A stretch of 64,000 bases of DNA from Plantago major (Eukaryota; Streptophyta; Magnoliopsida; Lamiales; Plantaginaceae): assembly GCA_026545765.1 (NCBI GenBank), contig CM048842.1:72405871-72469870 (forward strand). Reading direction: 5' to 3'. Made by a program: the position numbers and the translations under genes. The notes under the pieces are model-generated. The model did no database searches. It was not told where the DNA came from and saw only the letters and a list, made by a program, of their open reading frames with translations. Each line of letters opens with the position of its first letter. Within the stretch, counting starts at the first letter, position 1. Of this stretch, positions 49,078 through 61,420 are shown piece after piece.

Positions 49078-51028
49078 ATGGAATCCTTCAGTTTACTGAA
49101 ATACTGGCGTACTACCAGTACTAACACCTCCTCCACTACCACTTACTCACGCGCCACCACTCCCAACACCATTCTCTCCGCCGCCAGTCCCCTTTCCTCC
49201 TCCGACCAAGAAGAAGAAGGCCCTTATTTCGACCTCCAATTTTCCCTCCAAGATGACAATGACACTCATGAACAAGAAGAAGACCAAACAGATTCAAGCA
49301 CTGAATGTGTATCACTCAACGAAGAAGACCTCAAATTGACGCTTGAAACCACCACCAATGGCAATGAGTGTGCAGAAGAGGACCTGCAGAATGTGAAGAT
49401 TTCCGCTTCAGATGAGCTCTTTTTCAAGGAAAATCTAGTCTCAATTGAAGAAAACTCCAACAAAATCCCGCTTTCATTACTCAAATCCGCCACCAAGTTC
49501 CGTGTCCTCTTGCTCAAGTTGAAGAAATCCAAATCTGGAAATGGGGAAAAAGAAAAACCAGAAGGTAAAGAAAAACACAGTAGCAAGTTTTTCACTGTCA
49601 AGTTAAAATTAGTAGAGGAGGTAAAAGCGCCCATTGTTTCTTACTTCACCAGAGACAACAGCTCCAAGCTGCCCAAAAATCAAACCGAGGATTCTCACGA
49701 TGAGAAGATTAAGCTCACCAAAGAAGTTGTGCAAAAGTACTTGAACATGGTGAAGCCCCTCTACGTTCGTGCCTCCAAAAGGTATGTTGAGAAGCTCAAA
49801 TTTTCCGGCGGGAGGAGCGGTGGCGGTGAGGCTTCTCCGCCGTCTGATGTGGCGGCGGAAATACCGGTGGAGGCGGAGGTTACTAGCTGTGTGAGGACTA
49901 ATTTGAAACAGGGGAACAACAATTTGCAAGCTGGATTGAAGGTTGTGAGGAAGCACTTGGGTAAGAGCCGCTCGGCTTCTGCCACCGTCCCACCGGCGGT
50001 GGTTCCGGTGAAGGTGGTGCCGGATCGCCGTGATGACTCGCTGTTGCAGGTGCAAGATGGGATTCAAGGTGCTATTCTGCATTGCAAAAGGTCTTTCAAT
50101 GGGTCTAGAGGTAATTTCCTCTTTTTACTGTTTTCTGTAATTTCGTCTAGTAACACTCATGGGGACCAACATCATTATCGTTATAATCATAAACATTACA
50201 GGTTATAACAAAAAAAAAAACATTTATTATCATAAATAATATAAAATGTTTACTGAAATTATGTATACTTAACAACATGCTATGTCCATATCTCAGAAGT
50301 CTCTCGACTTTGTGTATTTCGTCACCCATGGTTAAAAGTAAAAATATACTTATATACCTTAATTTTAGAGTCTTCTAGGGTATAGTTTACAAATAATGCA
50401 ATTTCTTAACAAGGTAACGAATACGATGTTTTTATTAACAAAATATGTTGGTATATTTTTAAATTGAGTATATACTGGCTCCAAATTTTGTGTGGTTATG
50501 TTCTCCGTTTTTAATTTTGTTCAAATTTGTCACATATTTGTCATCTTTTTCAGTTTTTGTACACATGTACCTGAAAATATCTGCATATTATAAATTTGTG
50601 ATGGTCTGTAGAGTTGGAAGTATAAATCTTAACCCTGAATTTATTCCGCAATCTATTGTGGGTCTAGTTTGGACAGGAGTGAAAAAGGTTGATCATAGTA
50701 TTTGTAAAATTGATGTTATAATATGAGTAATTTTTCTCAACGTAGAAACATAGTAACACGAGAATGTTAGGAAAAATGAAATAACACACTTTTATTTTGC
50801 AGTTAACAAAAACTGATGTTTATATATTAATCTCCTCTTGTATTAGTGTGATTAAGATGAAAATATTGGTTTGTGGATAATTAAGCAGATGGGGAAGGTT
50901 CATCATCATCAATGTTGTCTCGTTCGGTGAGTGACCAATCCTATGACAAGTCTGCAATGATGGGAACGGTTTCATCGGCCGCAACATCATCATATTCAGG
51001 CGAACCTAAACAGATCATTAAGGTTTAG
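49078..51028 (+). CDS. MAKR: membrane-associated kinase regulator (MAKR) family protein
   Basis: Two exons (49078-50110, 50889-51028) with a GT-AG intron give 390 residues. The N-terminus MESFSLLKYWR and the acidic PYFDLQFSLQDD (about 48-60) are the MAKR signature. Basic stretches (LLKLKKSKSGNGEKEK, about 140-160, and KPLYVRASKRYVEKLKF, about 227-243) would bind anionic membrane lipids. The small second exon encodes the conserved Ser-rich C-terminus (SSSSMLSRSVSDQSYDKSA), the short region that in BKI1/MAKR proteins contacts receptor kinases. The family acts at the plasma membrane downstream of brassinosteroid, CLE or auxin-linked receptor kinases; which one applies here cannot be read. Composition suggests MAKR2/MAKR5-like. 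Splicing matters: reading into the intron loses the kinase-contact peptide. A TA-rich run at 48954-48975 may serve as TATA. Confidence 0.92.
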
Positions 51029-51577
51029 TTAGTGCCTTAGATAGATATAATTATTGATATATCTAGTCTAGATTAGCTATAATATAATATAATTATTGTA
51101 TTTATGTAAATATAATAAGAGAAAGTAGTTAAAGGTCGGTAGGTCAAGTCAAGGGCACTAGAAGTGGAGGATAAAAAGCAGCCCTTGTTAGTTTATGGTT
51201 GCTTTTTGTTTGTGTTCTTTGCCTTGATTCGGGTGTAATTCAACTCAAAATTAAAGCCATGTTCTACTTTGTTCAGTATTTCATTACATGATGCAGTATT
51301 GGCTCGCTAACGATTAAATATAAACTTCGAGTAACAAAATTCAACCAAATTGAAACTAAATTTGCGGTGGATCACATGCATGGAAACTTTGTCGGGAAAA
51401 TTGCGGAAAGTTTGGAACTCTCCGAGTTAAAATTGGTGGAGTGGAAGGTTTTCTGACTGTTTTTTTTTGTTAGAATCATATTTTCAATCAAAATTCTTTC
51501 GCCAATTCCATTCCTGGGCCTCAGCTTCAACTCGACTTCAGTTCAGTTTATTAAATTCATATTATTATTGTTGTTGT

Positions 51578-51613
<36 letters not shown>

Positions 51614-51872
51614 TTTATCATTTATTTACACACCCGATCTTTTGTACGAGGAAAATAAGAAAATTTATCCAATTGAGTTATTTTCAACTTTTTTTCTTTC
51701 TTTCTTTTTAATACGACTTTTAGTAGATCAATGAAATAAAGAGTATAGTTACAATTTGAACTAACAAAAAATCTACATGTTCAAAAACTCTAAAACAAGT
51801 TAAATCAAACCAAAAGTCGGACCAAACTTTATAAAAATAATATTATATATCACAAATATTGAAAAATGGCAT

Positions 51873-53106
51873 TTATTCCTCCATATTATCTTCCTCGGAC
51901 TCTATATTGCCTGGAATAGAGCGCCAAATTCTCAATGTTATCTTCTTGCGCACCCTGTTCATCGTTTCTTTCCTTGTTGGGTTCAATAAATCATTATCCA
52001 CTCCACCTTGGACATTGATATCATGTTGCAAAACTGGTATTTCAAGTTTACATATGCGCATAAAATTATGAAGAGTGAAGGTAGCAACAATCACGTATAT
52101 TTGATATGTGTCTTCCATTTGAGGCATCGTATAAAGGACCTTCCATCTCCTTTTCAAGCCGCCGAAGGCTCTTTCAATAGTAGTTCGTAATGAAGAGTGT
52201 CGATAGTTAAAATGCTCAGACATCCCTTTAAGAACTCTTTTCTTCTTAAAGTCTGGAATATGATATCTTACATCGGGGTCCTTAATCGGAGAGATAACCA
52301 GTATTAGGATATCCAGAGTCCACCAAGTAGTATTTTCCTGTCAAAATCATAAGCACACAATAAGACAACAATTGTAACATACTCCCTCCGCCCCGGTTGT
52401 ATATAACAAAATTTTGGTCATTGGTAATAGGAGTACTATTTTACATACCGTCGGATAGGAAAACAATATTTTGATCGAGTCAAAGAATCAACCCATACTG
52501 TCATATCATGAACACTTCCTTCCCATCCCACATTAATGAAAGTGAAAATCCTATCAAAAGAGCAACAAGCCAAAACATTCCAAGTTTTGGTGCCCTTTCG
52601 TCCTCTAAATGGTATACCTTCACTATCGGATATAACAGCCTGAATATGAGTTCCATCTATTGCTCCAACACAATCATAAGGATGTTATAACAAACATATT
52701 ACAATTAAATAATATAAAATAACTGTTGTCAAATATTAAAATTTATGAAAGTAAATTTACTCACTTTAAAGAATGGCCAGTACAACGCATTGTTCTTTAC
52801 TTCGGGTGGAACCAGAGAAAGATCCGCATGTGGTCTAACGATATCATACGATAATGTAACCAGGGCAACCAACACCTTTTTGAAATATTTGCATATAGTA
52901 CTTATCGAATGATTGAATACATCAGCAACATCTCGATAGGAAGCTCCTTTCGCCAATATAAATATACATATCCCAACTTGTTCTGCTACTTTTACAAATC
53001 TTCCATCGGATGATAGTTTTCTAGCAACCATCAAGTCAACTAATTTTATAAACATACCTCTATGAAGTCTTAATTGCTCTTTGCATAAGTCAGGATGTGC
53101 ATTCAA
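51873..53106 (-). pseudogene. Harbinger transposase (DDE nuclease)
   Basis: Minus-strand blocks in order: an N-terminal helix-turn-helix-like part, 53106-52729 (DLCKEQLRLHRGMFIKLVDL, YRDVADVFNHSISTICKYF); the first catalytic Asp in CVGAIDGTHIQA (near 52670); HDMTVWVDS (near 52500); the second Asp in YYLVDSGYPN (near 52315); and the catalytic Glu in TTIERAFGGLKRRW (near 52165), ending at 51873. All three DDE residues remain. The 52480-52335 gap looks like an intron (donor GTATGTAAAA, acceptor TTGACAG) carrying a short Stowaway. After the second Asp the frame shifts near 52285, so it is not whole. PIF/Harbinger elements usually need a second Myb-like protein; none is visible. Confidence 0.85.
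52382..52433. mobile_element. 52-bp Stowaway remnant inside the Harbinger transposase
   Basis: CTCCCTCCGCCCCGGTTGTA at the left and GGTAATAGGAG at the right with TA on both sides (52380-52381, 52434-52435). Extremely short, likely an internal-deletion form, nested in the transposase intron. Confidence 0.55.
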
Positions 53107-53877
53107 AATCCTGTGATATACTCAGCACCACTTTCCCCTCCGATTCGTAGGGTTTTAATGAGGTTTGGGAGCTGGGCTTCAACTTGGACCTTTAACAAGT
53201 CCAATTTAAATTTTTTTCTCGTAAGCCTATTATAACAATATGTATAAAATCGAAAATTTTCACGGGATTTTACAATAAAACAAAGTTACGTTAATCAAAT
53301 ATACTTAATTTCTTTTCATGAAAGTTGAAATATGAGTATTGGGACTGAAAGTTGAAGAATCAGTTTGGAAAATGGAACAATGCTGGAGGTCCTGGAAAAA
53401 AAGAGTGTTGATGTAAAGTTGTTGACACGAGCTTGTGCATGGTTTATGGACAAGTGATTTTGGTTAAGCTTTTAATTATTTTATTTGCCGAACATTGTCC
53501 ATACTCTTGTAAACGTTTTCAAGTTGTAATAAATTTCACCGATTCAAAAAAAAAAAAAAAAGACAAAGACAGTTTATACGACGATTAAAATTCGGTTTTA
53601 ATCGAGTTATAATTCTCATATTGTTTTCCACGCGGTTGGTTTTAAAGTTTGTTATACAATAATAAATAAAAATGTAAAGTGACAGAAAAAAGAGTAGGAA
53701 GAATGTGAGAAAGGTGACAAAAATAATATATTTTTTAATTGTGATTATATATACCATCATATAATTGTTATTATTATTATTACACAATAATTTCTTCATT
53801 CGCCTCCATTAGTTTCAGCTTCCATTCAGCCCATTCAATTCGCCTAATAAATTTCAAATGAAAATAACATATCCTTA

Positions 53878-56088
53878 CCTAGTAAAGCCTGTGTTTTCCA
53901 TTAATGTAGTTTCGCATAACATTGTGAGGTAAAAGAAACATGTTGTCCTTGTGAGTTCGAACTCATAAAAATCGACTTCAAATAATTTTTGAAGTGCTAA
54001 ACAATATGATTAATCACCAAAATAGATCACATAGAGCATAAGAAAGAACCACTATAATATAAAGAGTCTGTATCCAATAGGGAGAAGTTGAAACCTAGAT
54101 CACATAGAGCGGAAGTTGAAAGCGAGAGCGAGAGCGAAATTCGACAATTTAAAAAATATACGAAAGCGAGAACGTTATAATTCGAGTGTAAAAATAAATA
54201 AATAAGTATATATTATTAGTAGTTATATCACTTGACTATATAATTCTTTTGTCTATTCGAGAAATACAAATATTTGTATTTTATAAACTTCCCCAGAATA
54301 TGACATAAATCATTTTTCGAAGGTAGAAAACTCCGATAGATTAACAATTCTTGTACCTTCCCTTCCCCTTATACATATATAATGCCAATTTACCTTCAAA
54401 ATCCTTAAACAAAGAATTAGTCTCTTCTAGTTCGTGAATTAAGAAAAACTAAAATGCCATAGAGCGAGATTTGAGTTCGGGACGCAATTCGATTGAAACT
54501 AAATCCTATATAAGACGGAATCATAAAAGACTTAGATAACATCTTGAGTGATTTTTATTGATATTTCATCTTGTCTCCATACCATATTACTTCACTAAGA
54601 GTAGTTTTTAATTAGAAATGACCTATTCCTCCCTGTCGCTGAGAACTTCATACATTAGCGGGACGGGGGTGAGCAGGAAGAAACATGCAAATGATGATAA
54701 CATATTTATGAGATTATGAATTTTGGAAGGGGAAGAAGAAGAAAACATAGACATATGCGCCAAATTAATATGGTGGTCTTAATTTTTTTTACCATTTCTG
54801 TTCCATCAGCCATGTGCCCTCTTCAATGGAGTTTGAAGTGCAATAAGTAAACAAAGAGAGAATACTTGACTCGTGAACTAGGCAAAGGTAAGTGAGCATT
54901 TGTGAACCGTAGGCAGAATCACAAACTTGAACTATTACTCATCACAACTCATTGATCACTTGGTCTTGAATTTAGTACGTAGATTGTTACATTTAAAAGT
55001 GGACGTTTCGTGTGGGATATGAAGATTTTCCCATATCTGATTGGAATTTTCCTTAAAATCTTCACTCCGGTTGAAAAAATTTCGAATACCAATATGCAGC
55101 TTTGAAATATGATTGAGATTTGATATCCAAAACGAAACGGTGCTTAAATACACAAGTACAATAAATATATACACTGCAAAACGAGAAAATTCAATTGTTT
55201 TATTCGTACTCAAATAATTGTTTTATTCACAATCTTTTTTAATGTTCTCCCTAATTCTTCAAGCTTAAATTTAGGTGACGAGTGAATTCGAATTCTAAAT
55301 TCATTCACCTAGGTATGTACTTTGAGATTCATGTATGGCTACTCAAATGATCCGCATTCATGGATTCAGTCCACTTATTCGCATCTACGGATCAGATCGA
55401 TTTGATCCGTTAGCTAACGAATTGGATAACATAATACTTTTGCATAAAACTCACTCACTTCCTATCCCCATTTCACTGCCGTCACACACATCACAACTCA
55501 CAACCTCTCACACCCACTGACAAACCATTAACTGGCGTCCGCTTCTTCAACTCCGACGTCCACCGTCTATTCGCCGTCATCTTGCTTCTACATGACTGCA
55601 AAGACTCCGTCATCCACATCTTCCAGGTTCGATTTTGGTCCATATTTTATGCAATTAATTTTCTCTTCTGATTTCACCTCCTGCTCCGAATATTCAGATT
55701 TGGTTGATTTTGTTGGCCTCCACAGAGTAAACTCATATGTTTTTTGGTTGATGTAGCACTTCTGTTCTTCAACTTCAATGGCGACAACACATTCGGAGAG
55801 TGTTTCTATGTGTGGCAATGCCGACAATAAGACGAGGCTGCAACGGACATTTTACTCATCCGCCCACACATTTTTTTTAAATTTCATGGATATCCGCGAA
55901 TTTATCCATCTCTGTGCGGATTGATCTATAATTTGATCCGCTTATAACATATTAGATAACATGTAGACATTTTACACATCCGTAAATGCGGACATCCGTC
56001 CAAACGGATCGTTTAGGATAGGACCGGTCCGTTGCGCAACCTGATTATTAGAATTCTTCAAGCCAGACCCTCAGAGACTTAGGCTCTG
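53878..56088. other. intergenic between the two Harbinger relatives
   Basis: No gene recognised. At about 55340-55440 and 55905-56040 there are repeated GGATC, ATCCGC and GATCCGTT phrases (for example AACGGATCGTTTAGG), which look like subterminal repeats of an undefined DNA transposon. Confidence 0.4.
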
Positions 56089-56091
56089 TTC

Positions 56092-56172
56092 TTTTCAACT
56101 GAAAACTCATTCGCTTCAAATTGCCTTCGCCTGCCTTCAGTTCATTAAATTCATATTATTATTATTATTATT

Positions 56173-56236
<64 letters not shown>

Positions 56237-56920
56237 TAATAATAATAATAATTATTATTATTTTATCATTTATTTACTTACCCGATCTTTTGTACGAGGA
56301 AAATAAGAAAATTTATCCAATACGTATAAAATCGAAAAATTTCACGGGATTTTACAATAAAACAAAGTTACGTTAATCAAATATACTTAATTTCTTTTCA
56401 TGAAAGTTGAAATATGAGTATTGGGACTGAAAGTTGAAGAATCAGTTTGGAAAATGGAACAATACTAGAGGTTCTGGAATAAAAGAGTGTTGATGTAAAG
56501 TTGTTGACACGAGCTTGTACATGGTTTATGGACAAGTGATTTTTAGTTTTTTAATTATTTTATTCATTTAACATTGTCCATACTCTTGTAAACGCTTTCA
56601 AGTTGTAATAAATTTCACCGATTCAAAAAAAAAAAATAGACAAAGACAGTTTATACGATTAAAATTGATTTTAATCGAGCTTATCATTCTCATATTGTTT
56701 TCCACGCTATTGGTTTTAAAGTTTGTTATACAATAATAAATAAAATGTAAAGTAAAAAAAAAAGAGGAAGAATGTAGAAAGATGATAAAATAATATATTT
56801 TTTAATTGTGATTATATATACCATCATATAATTATTATTATTACACAATAATTTCTTCGCTTGGCCAGTCAGCTTGCCATTCAGCATTACCAGAAAGAAT
56901 TTCATTGAAAAGCAGAATTT
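56092..56920. mobile_element. Harbinger deletion derivative, about 0.83 kb
   Basis: Starts GGCTCTGTTCTTTTCAACTG after TTA (56089-56091). The right end is decayed near 56920 (TTGAAAAGCAGAATTT). 56140-56321 matches 51540-51673 and 56322-56890 matches 53240-53830 nearly base for base, while the transposase section is absent. The junction lies at a CAAT that occurs at both deletion borders in the longer copy. A TTG/TTA microsatellite (56156-56260) has expanded relative to the other copy. Confidence 0.82.
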
Positions 56921-58384
56921 TGCGCTACTACATTTCGTGCACAAAATGGTATTGCTTGTTTTTGTCTTAAAATGAAGTTTGGAATTTCTACTTAGATCCT
57001 CCCAAATCTCAAAGTCTCAATCCGAAAAATCTCCAAATAAGGTGGGATGAGATTGAAATGTAAATAATTGTCGGAATCCTAAATTCCTGAACTCGAAATC
57101 CCATATTTAAATTTCCAACCCGACCCAAGCCCTATCCACAATTGAAACTTGAGAGTGTTTGTTTGGAAACCAATTTAAAAAGGTATGTTAGTATGTAAAT
57201 GTGTATATGGTGTTTGAAATATAAGTTGCGTGACAAGCTATCCAACGCAGAAAGCAATCAATAGGCACTCAATATCCAGAATAATCAATCAGCAGGCATA
57301 TTTTAAAGACTCTGTTTCACACTTTAAAGAAACGCAACATCAATTCGAACAAATCTACTGCATGTATACGCTGCATCAGATCTGTGAAGAAAAAAATGCA
57401 GATAGATGTTTCATCCTTTTTACTTTGTGCAGCTGCCAGGGGACCCTCAAAACAGCAGTAAATGACTAAATTCAACACAAGAAAAGGCTTTTTACTATTC
57501 TTTTCCAACCTCCAGATAAAAACTTTTCCAGGATCATCATATTCTTTTTTTGTGAAAAGAATTGAGTTTGTTTGTAAATGGACCATAAAGCATTTTTGGC
57601 AGATTGTTGATACCACGAAAGCGATAGTTTGGCTAAGGAAACAAGACAGAGATATATTTTCGCGGACTTTCTAATCATCTTTACTGCCTCACCTTAGCAT
57701 GCTTAACAAAATCAGCCTAACAAGCTTGATTTTCAGGATTTTGGTGTTCTACTTTGGACCCCCATGTCTACTCTTTATTGATTAACATAGTAATTTGTAC
57801 AATATACATAATACGGTACTACAAGCTATAATTAAGTATTGTCCGTACTGGTAAAAGTTATTCTTATACGTAGTTTTTTTCTTTAATGGAACCGTGAATG
57901 TATTAATATAACGAGTTTATTTCTTTATAAATTTTCTTTTAGGGGATTCTACACTACACTCTATTTGTTTTAAATACAAAGAGATGAACCAGTCCAGGGA
58001 ATAGTTTTCAACACAAATTAGCATTAATTCGAGGAAAACTACACAAATTAGAAATGAATTAGGAAATTATAACACACATAATTATAAATTATAAGAAAAA
58101 CTTGCAATACATAATTATAGTTCAGACAACACACAAATGCCTACTTCTTTTGAGGCCGTGGTTTGAACTTCCCACCTCCTACAATAAAACCCCAAAACTT
58201 AGCTTATTTCCGATATCTTTGAAGACATCGCAATAGGATACATTAATTCATCTGATACTCCGGATAATATCGTACCATATGGGTCATATTTTTGTTTTAG
58301 TATTACTAGAAAAACAAACATTAGTTTAATTGATTTATCCGAGTTCGATCAGACTTGCCCCTGGTCTTCGCTAGCTATCTCTCG
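56921..58384. other. intergenic; unassigned frames
   Basis: Overlapping open frames on both strands at 57230-57680 (for example EYDDPGKVFIWRLEKNSKKP on the minus strand) match no family I recognise and have no clear start or splice context. Nothing else seen. Confidence 0.35.
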
Positions 58385-59026
58385 TTATGACGAAAGTTTG
58401 GTGCTGCAAGTAATATACTGAGCTGCACCTTGCTTTAGATCCACCTTAAATTCACAATGGATATTCGCAACGAAGCTCTTCTTCATAGCACTTGCAATCG
58501 TCACCTGCCCGCCTACTCTAGTATCTGTCGAAAAAGGAACAACTGCTAACGCTATATCGCTATCAAACCGCAACAAATGCTTCATTTGATCCACATTAAC
58601 ATTGATTACCGGCACACTCGTTAGAACGGCCTCTCCGGGTGGTGCTTCACCCTTTGGGGTTATAGCTTTGCCAACAATTTCCGTTTCGTAATTGAGATTT
58701 GTTGTTGCTTCATTAAACTTGAATGAGACCACATTACGATTTTCAATCGATAGCTCAGCTACTAGTGTCATGTTAACCAAACGCCGGTTAAAACTAGGAC
58801 CCTGGCCATTGAGCACGGTAATATTCTCAATCCTAATCAAGGACATTTGTATGTTAGGATCCTTGATTTTAAACACGGTGGACATGAGTATTAACACAAT
58901 CGCGACCACTTAACAGGAAAATTGCAGATGAAGCGACGACTTGTTTGGTTCGTTTTGGGTCCGGGAGAGCAGGGATGCGTTGTTTACTAAGAGCTTCGCT
59001 TGCTCAGCCTTCTCGTAGAAACCCAT
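58385..59026 (-). pseudogene. LEA2/NHL family protein gene, N-terminus disrupted
   Basis: From 58909 to the stop at 58385 the minus strand encodes a hydrophobic segment and an LEA_2 domain: VVAIVLILMSTVFKIKDPNI, TLVAELSIENRNVVSFKF, NVDQMKHLLRFDSD and a Cys-containing C-terminus. The family (NDR1/HIN1-like) anchors by one N-terminal membrane helix and functions in defence or stress. The natural start seems to be MGFYEKAEQAK (ATG at 59026-59024), but that frame reaches a TAA at the membrane helix (about 58912). The expected DPKRTKQVVASSAIFLL lies in the next frame, so two compensating frame changes separate start and domain. Either a recent pseudogene or sequence errors. Confidence 0.72.
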
Positions 59027-59170
59027 TCGAGATGGAAGAAATATTGATTAGGCAATGGAATCAAGTTAGAGAATGATTCTAGTATTAATAGTGTATACGT
59101 TCAATGGATGAACGTAAGGTGACAAGAGGTTTAGAAATTGTAGCCTATAAAGTGCTTTGACCATTGACTA

Positions 59171-59180
59171 TATTTATACC
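59171..59180 (-). promoter_or_regulatory. TATA box of the LEA2 gene
   Basis: GGTATAAATA on the minus strand, 145 bases upstream of the MGFYEK start codon. The promoter seems intact although the coding start is disrupted. Confidence 0.5.
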
Positions 59181-60390
59181 ATTGTGGGGTTTATTGAAGT
59201 ATAATCCATTCTCCAAAAATCAGTCAATTAGACGAACATACTAATTACCGGTGGTAAGAAAAAAAGATAACGAATCACAATTCACAAATAAAGACATAAA
59301 TAAAAATGAAATTGTACTTGGAAAAACATGAGAAAGAATAAGAGAAACACTAACATTTCTCAAGCAAAGAAAAAAAATAATAGAAGGTAGAATAAAACTA
59401 TATTTAAAAATTAGAGAGTACAAAAAGAAAAATACGAAATTGTTTTGAAGTAGAAAAAGAAAAGAATAGAAAGAATCATAATTTAAGAAAAATGTTATTA
59501 TACGTGACTACATAATTATTAAAATTAAAGAAGATAAATCATTCTAATTCATTGAGGAAAAAAATATATAATACCATCAAAACATAAGAAGGGGAGTTTA
59601 AATCACCCTCACAAGTTCCAAATTAAGAAAGAATAAAATCAGTATAAAGGAAAAAAGAAGCCAATAACAATTGAACCATGGTTGATAAAGTAAGAGTAAT
59701 ATATTTTAATTGTTAACACCACTAAGCAACAATGCACTATTACACTTTGATGTATTTAATTAAAGTATCTATATAAAAATCCTTCTTTTTTTCTTTTTTT
59801 TACCTTTTGGGCACTCGGTTGTATAACCCTAGCCTTGCTCTCAGGCCATCAAGCCTATATAAAATCAATTCTCTCTCTCTCTCTCTCTCAAATGGCTTCC
59901 GATGAGGAAACAACGAGCGCAATCTTTTTTGGTTCACAACCAAACAATCCACATCATTGTTGTCACAACTCGCTTTAGTGGCATGATGGATCAATATATG
60001 TGATTCCAAAATCAAGGTAAACTTAACATTGATTTTTCTATATTTCATGACTAAACGTGCTTCTGTTTGTCTGTCTCTTTCTCTCTTTTTCCCGGATACC
60101 AACCATTTCAGATCCAGGAATCATCTTATGACCTAATTTCCAATTGTTCTTCGTTATTCTCAATGCCTGCTCATATCTTCCCACAGATCGTAAAAAAAAA
60201 AAAAAACAGATGAAAATGATATGCCCAGTCGTTCCTGGGTTCAACCAAACAATCTTCACCATCGCCGCTTACTTGGTCGTCCACCAACCAAACAATCGAG
60301 ATCGGCGTCTTTAATTGATCAAATGGGTTGCGAGTCCATCCTATAAATGCCCATCGCTAACAATGGCTTCACCGCCAAGGTAACTTATAA

Positions 60391-60954
60391 CCCCCCCCCC
60401 CCCCATCTATTGAATTTAATGTGGCAGATCATGCAAGAGTTAGGCGGCAACATAATTTTGTCAACTACCAATCGAGTGGGGAAAGGTATGTTTATGTTGG
60501 ATTATATTATATATATGAGTTAACTTTTGGTTCTCTTTTCGTTTTTATCACCAAATTTTATTTTATCTTTCATATAAAAATGTGTCGTACAATTAGTTTC
60601 ACCTAATTCTAATAGTGGTTTCACATTTTCTTATTTCTCGTCTTTTATGTATGGACACTCCTACTTTGATGTGTGTAGAACATTCTCATTTAGTATTGCC
60701 AGTGAGAAAAGTTAATAGGTTTGACACTATTTCTTTAACTAGGAGGTTTCATGTTGTTTTTTATATAGTATATAATTATGATCTCCTTTTTCTTTATATA
60801 TTAACATTTAACATGTTTTATGAATGTAAAAGATTTGTTACTATTCATTGGTTAGCCAATAACGAGTTATCATTGTTAAATCATTCGGAACATTAAACTG
60901 ATCATAAATATTTCAAATAATGAAAAGAGAGATTTTTTTTGGGGGGGGGGGGGG
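60391..60954. repeat. C14 tract and matching G14 tract
   Basis: Fourteen C at 60391-60404 and fourteen G at 60941-60954, 536 bases apart, in complementary orientation (AACCCC... and ...GGGGTT). No other inverted similarity found around them. Confidence 0.9.
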
Positions 60955-61194
60955 TTCTAGGATGTAAAAAAAAGTTAATAAAATGTATATTTAAATAAGT
61001 AATAGGACTAACCTTAATTAGTTTAAATATACAAAATGATAGACAATTTAAAATTTATTTATTACAAGTTCATGATACAGTGTCAATTGAAACTTTTTAA
61101 ATTGTCAATTTATTCATAGATTTCATAAGAATTTAATCAGTGGAAATAACATATCCAAAGACACAATTTACTAGTTTTTGAATATTCCTCCATT

Positions 61195-61420
61195 TCAGAA
61201 AAAGTGTTACATTTTATTTCATTAATCGTTTCCTGCTTAACTAATTTATTTTAAACGATATTAATAAATAAATTATTAAAATTATATGATGAAAATTTAG
61301 TAATTAAATTTTATTATATGATTTTATTAAATTATTTACTATTATCGTTTATGAGTAATTTGTCAAACTCAATACTGATTGACAAAGTCAAATGTAACAC
61401 TTTCTCTGAAATGGAGGGAG
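61195..61420. mobile_element. Stowaway-like MITE (CTCCCTCAATTTC subfamily)
   Basis: TTCCTCCATTTCAGAAAAAG and TTCTCTGAAATGGAGGGAG flanked by TA (61193-61194, 61421-61422). Closely matches the copy at 44137-44358 over the ATTAATAAATAAATTATTAA core. Confidence 0.88.

Larger units (their letters stand above)
51473..53874 (-). mobile_element. PIF/Harbinger transposon with decayed transposase, 2.4 kb
   Basis: The ends GAATCATATTTTCAATC and, reverse-complemented, GGATATGTTATTTTCATTTG are imperfect inverted repeats of the GGCTATGTTATTTTCA type, flanked by TTA (51470-51472, 53875-53877). The middle third encodes a Harbinger (DDE_Tnp_4) transposase on the minus strand. It also contains a (TTG)n/(TAA)n microsatellite (51564-51614), a short Stowaway (52382-52433) and an A16 tract at 53546-53561. 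A shorter relative lacking 51674-53239 lies at 56092-56920. Confidence 0.8.

Noticed and set aside
49609-50082. 157-codon minus-strand frame opposite MAKR exon 1
   Set aside because: Antisense shadow of a recognised coding exon.
57230-57680. Overlapping frames of 70-99 codons on both strands
   Set aside because: No family similarity, no start context, no splice model; coding potential not supported.
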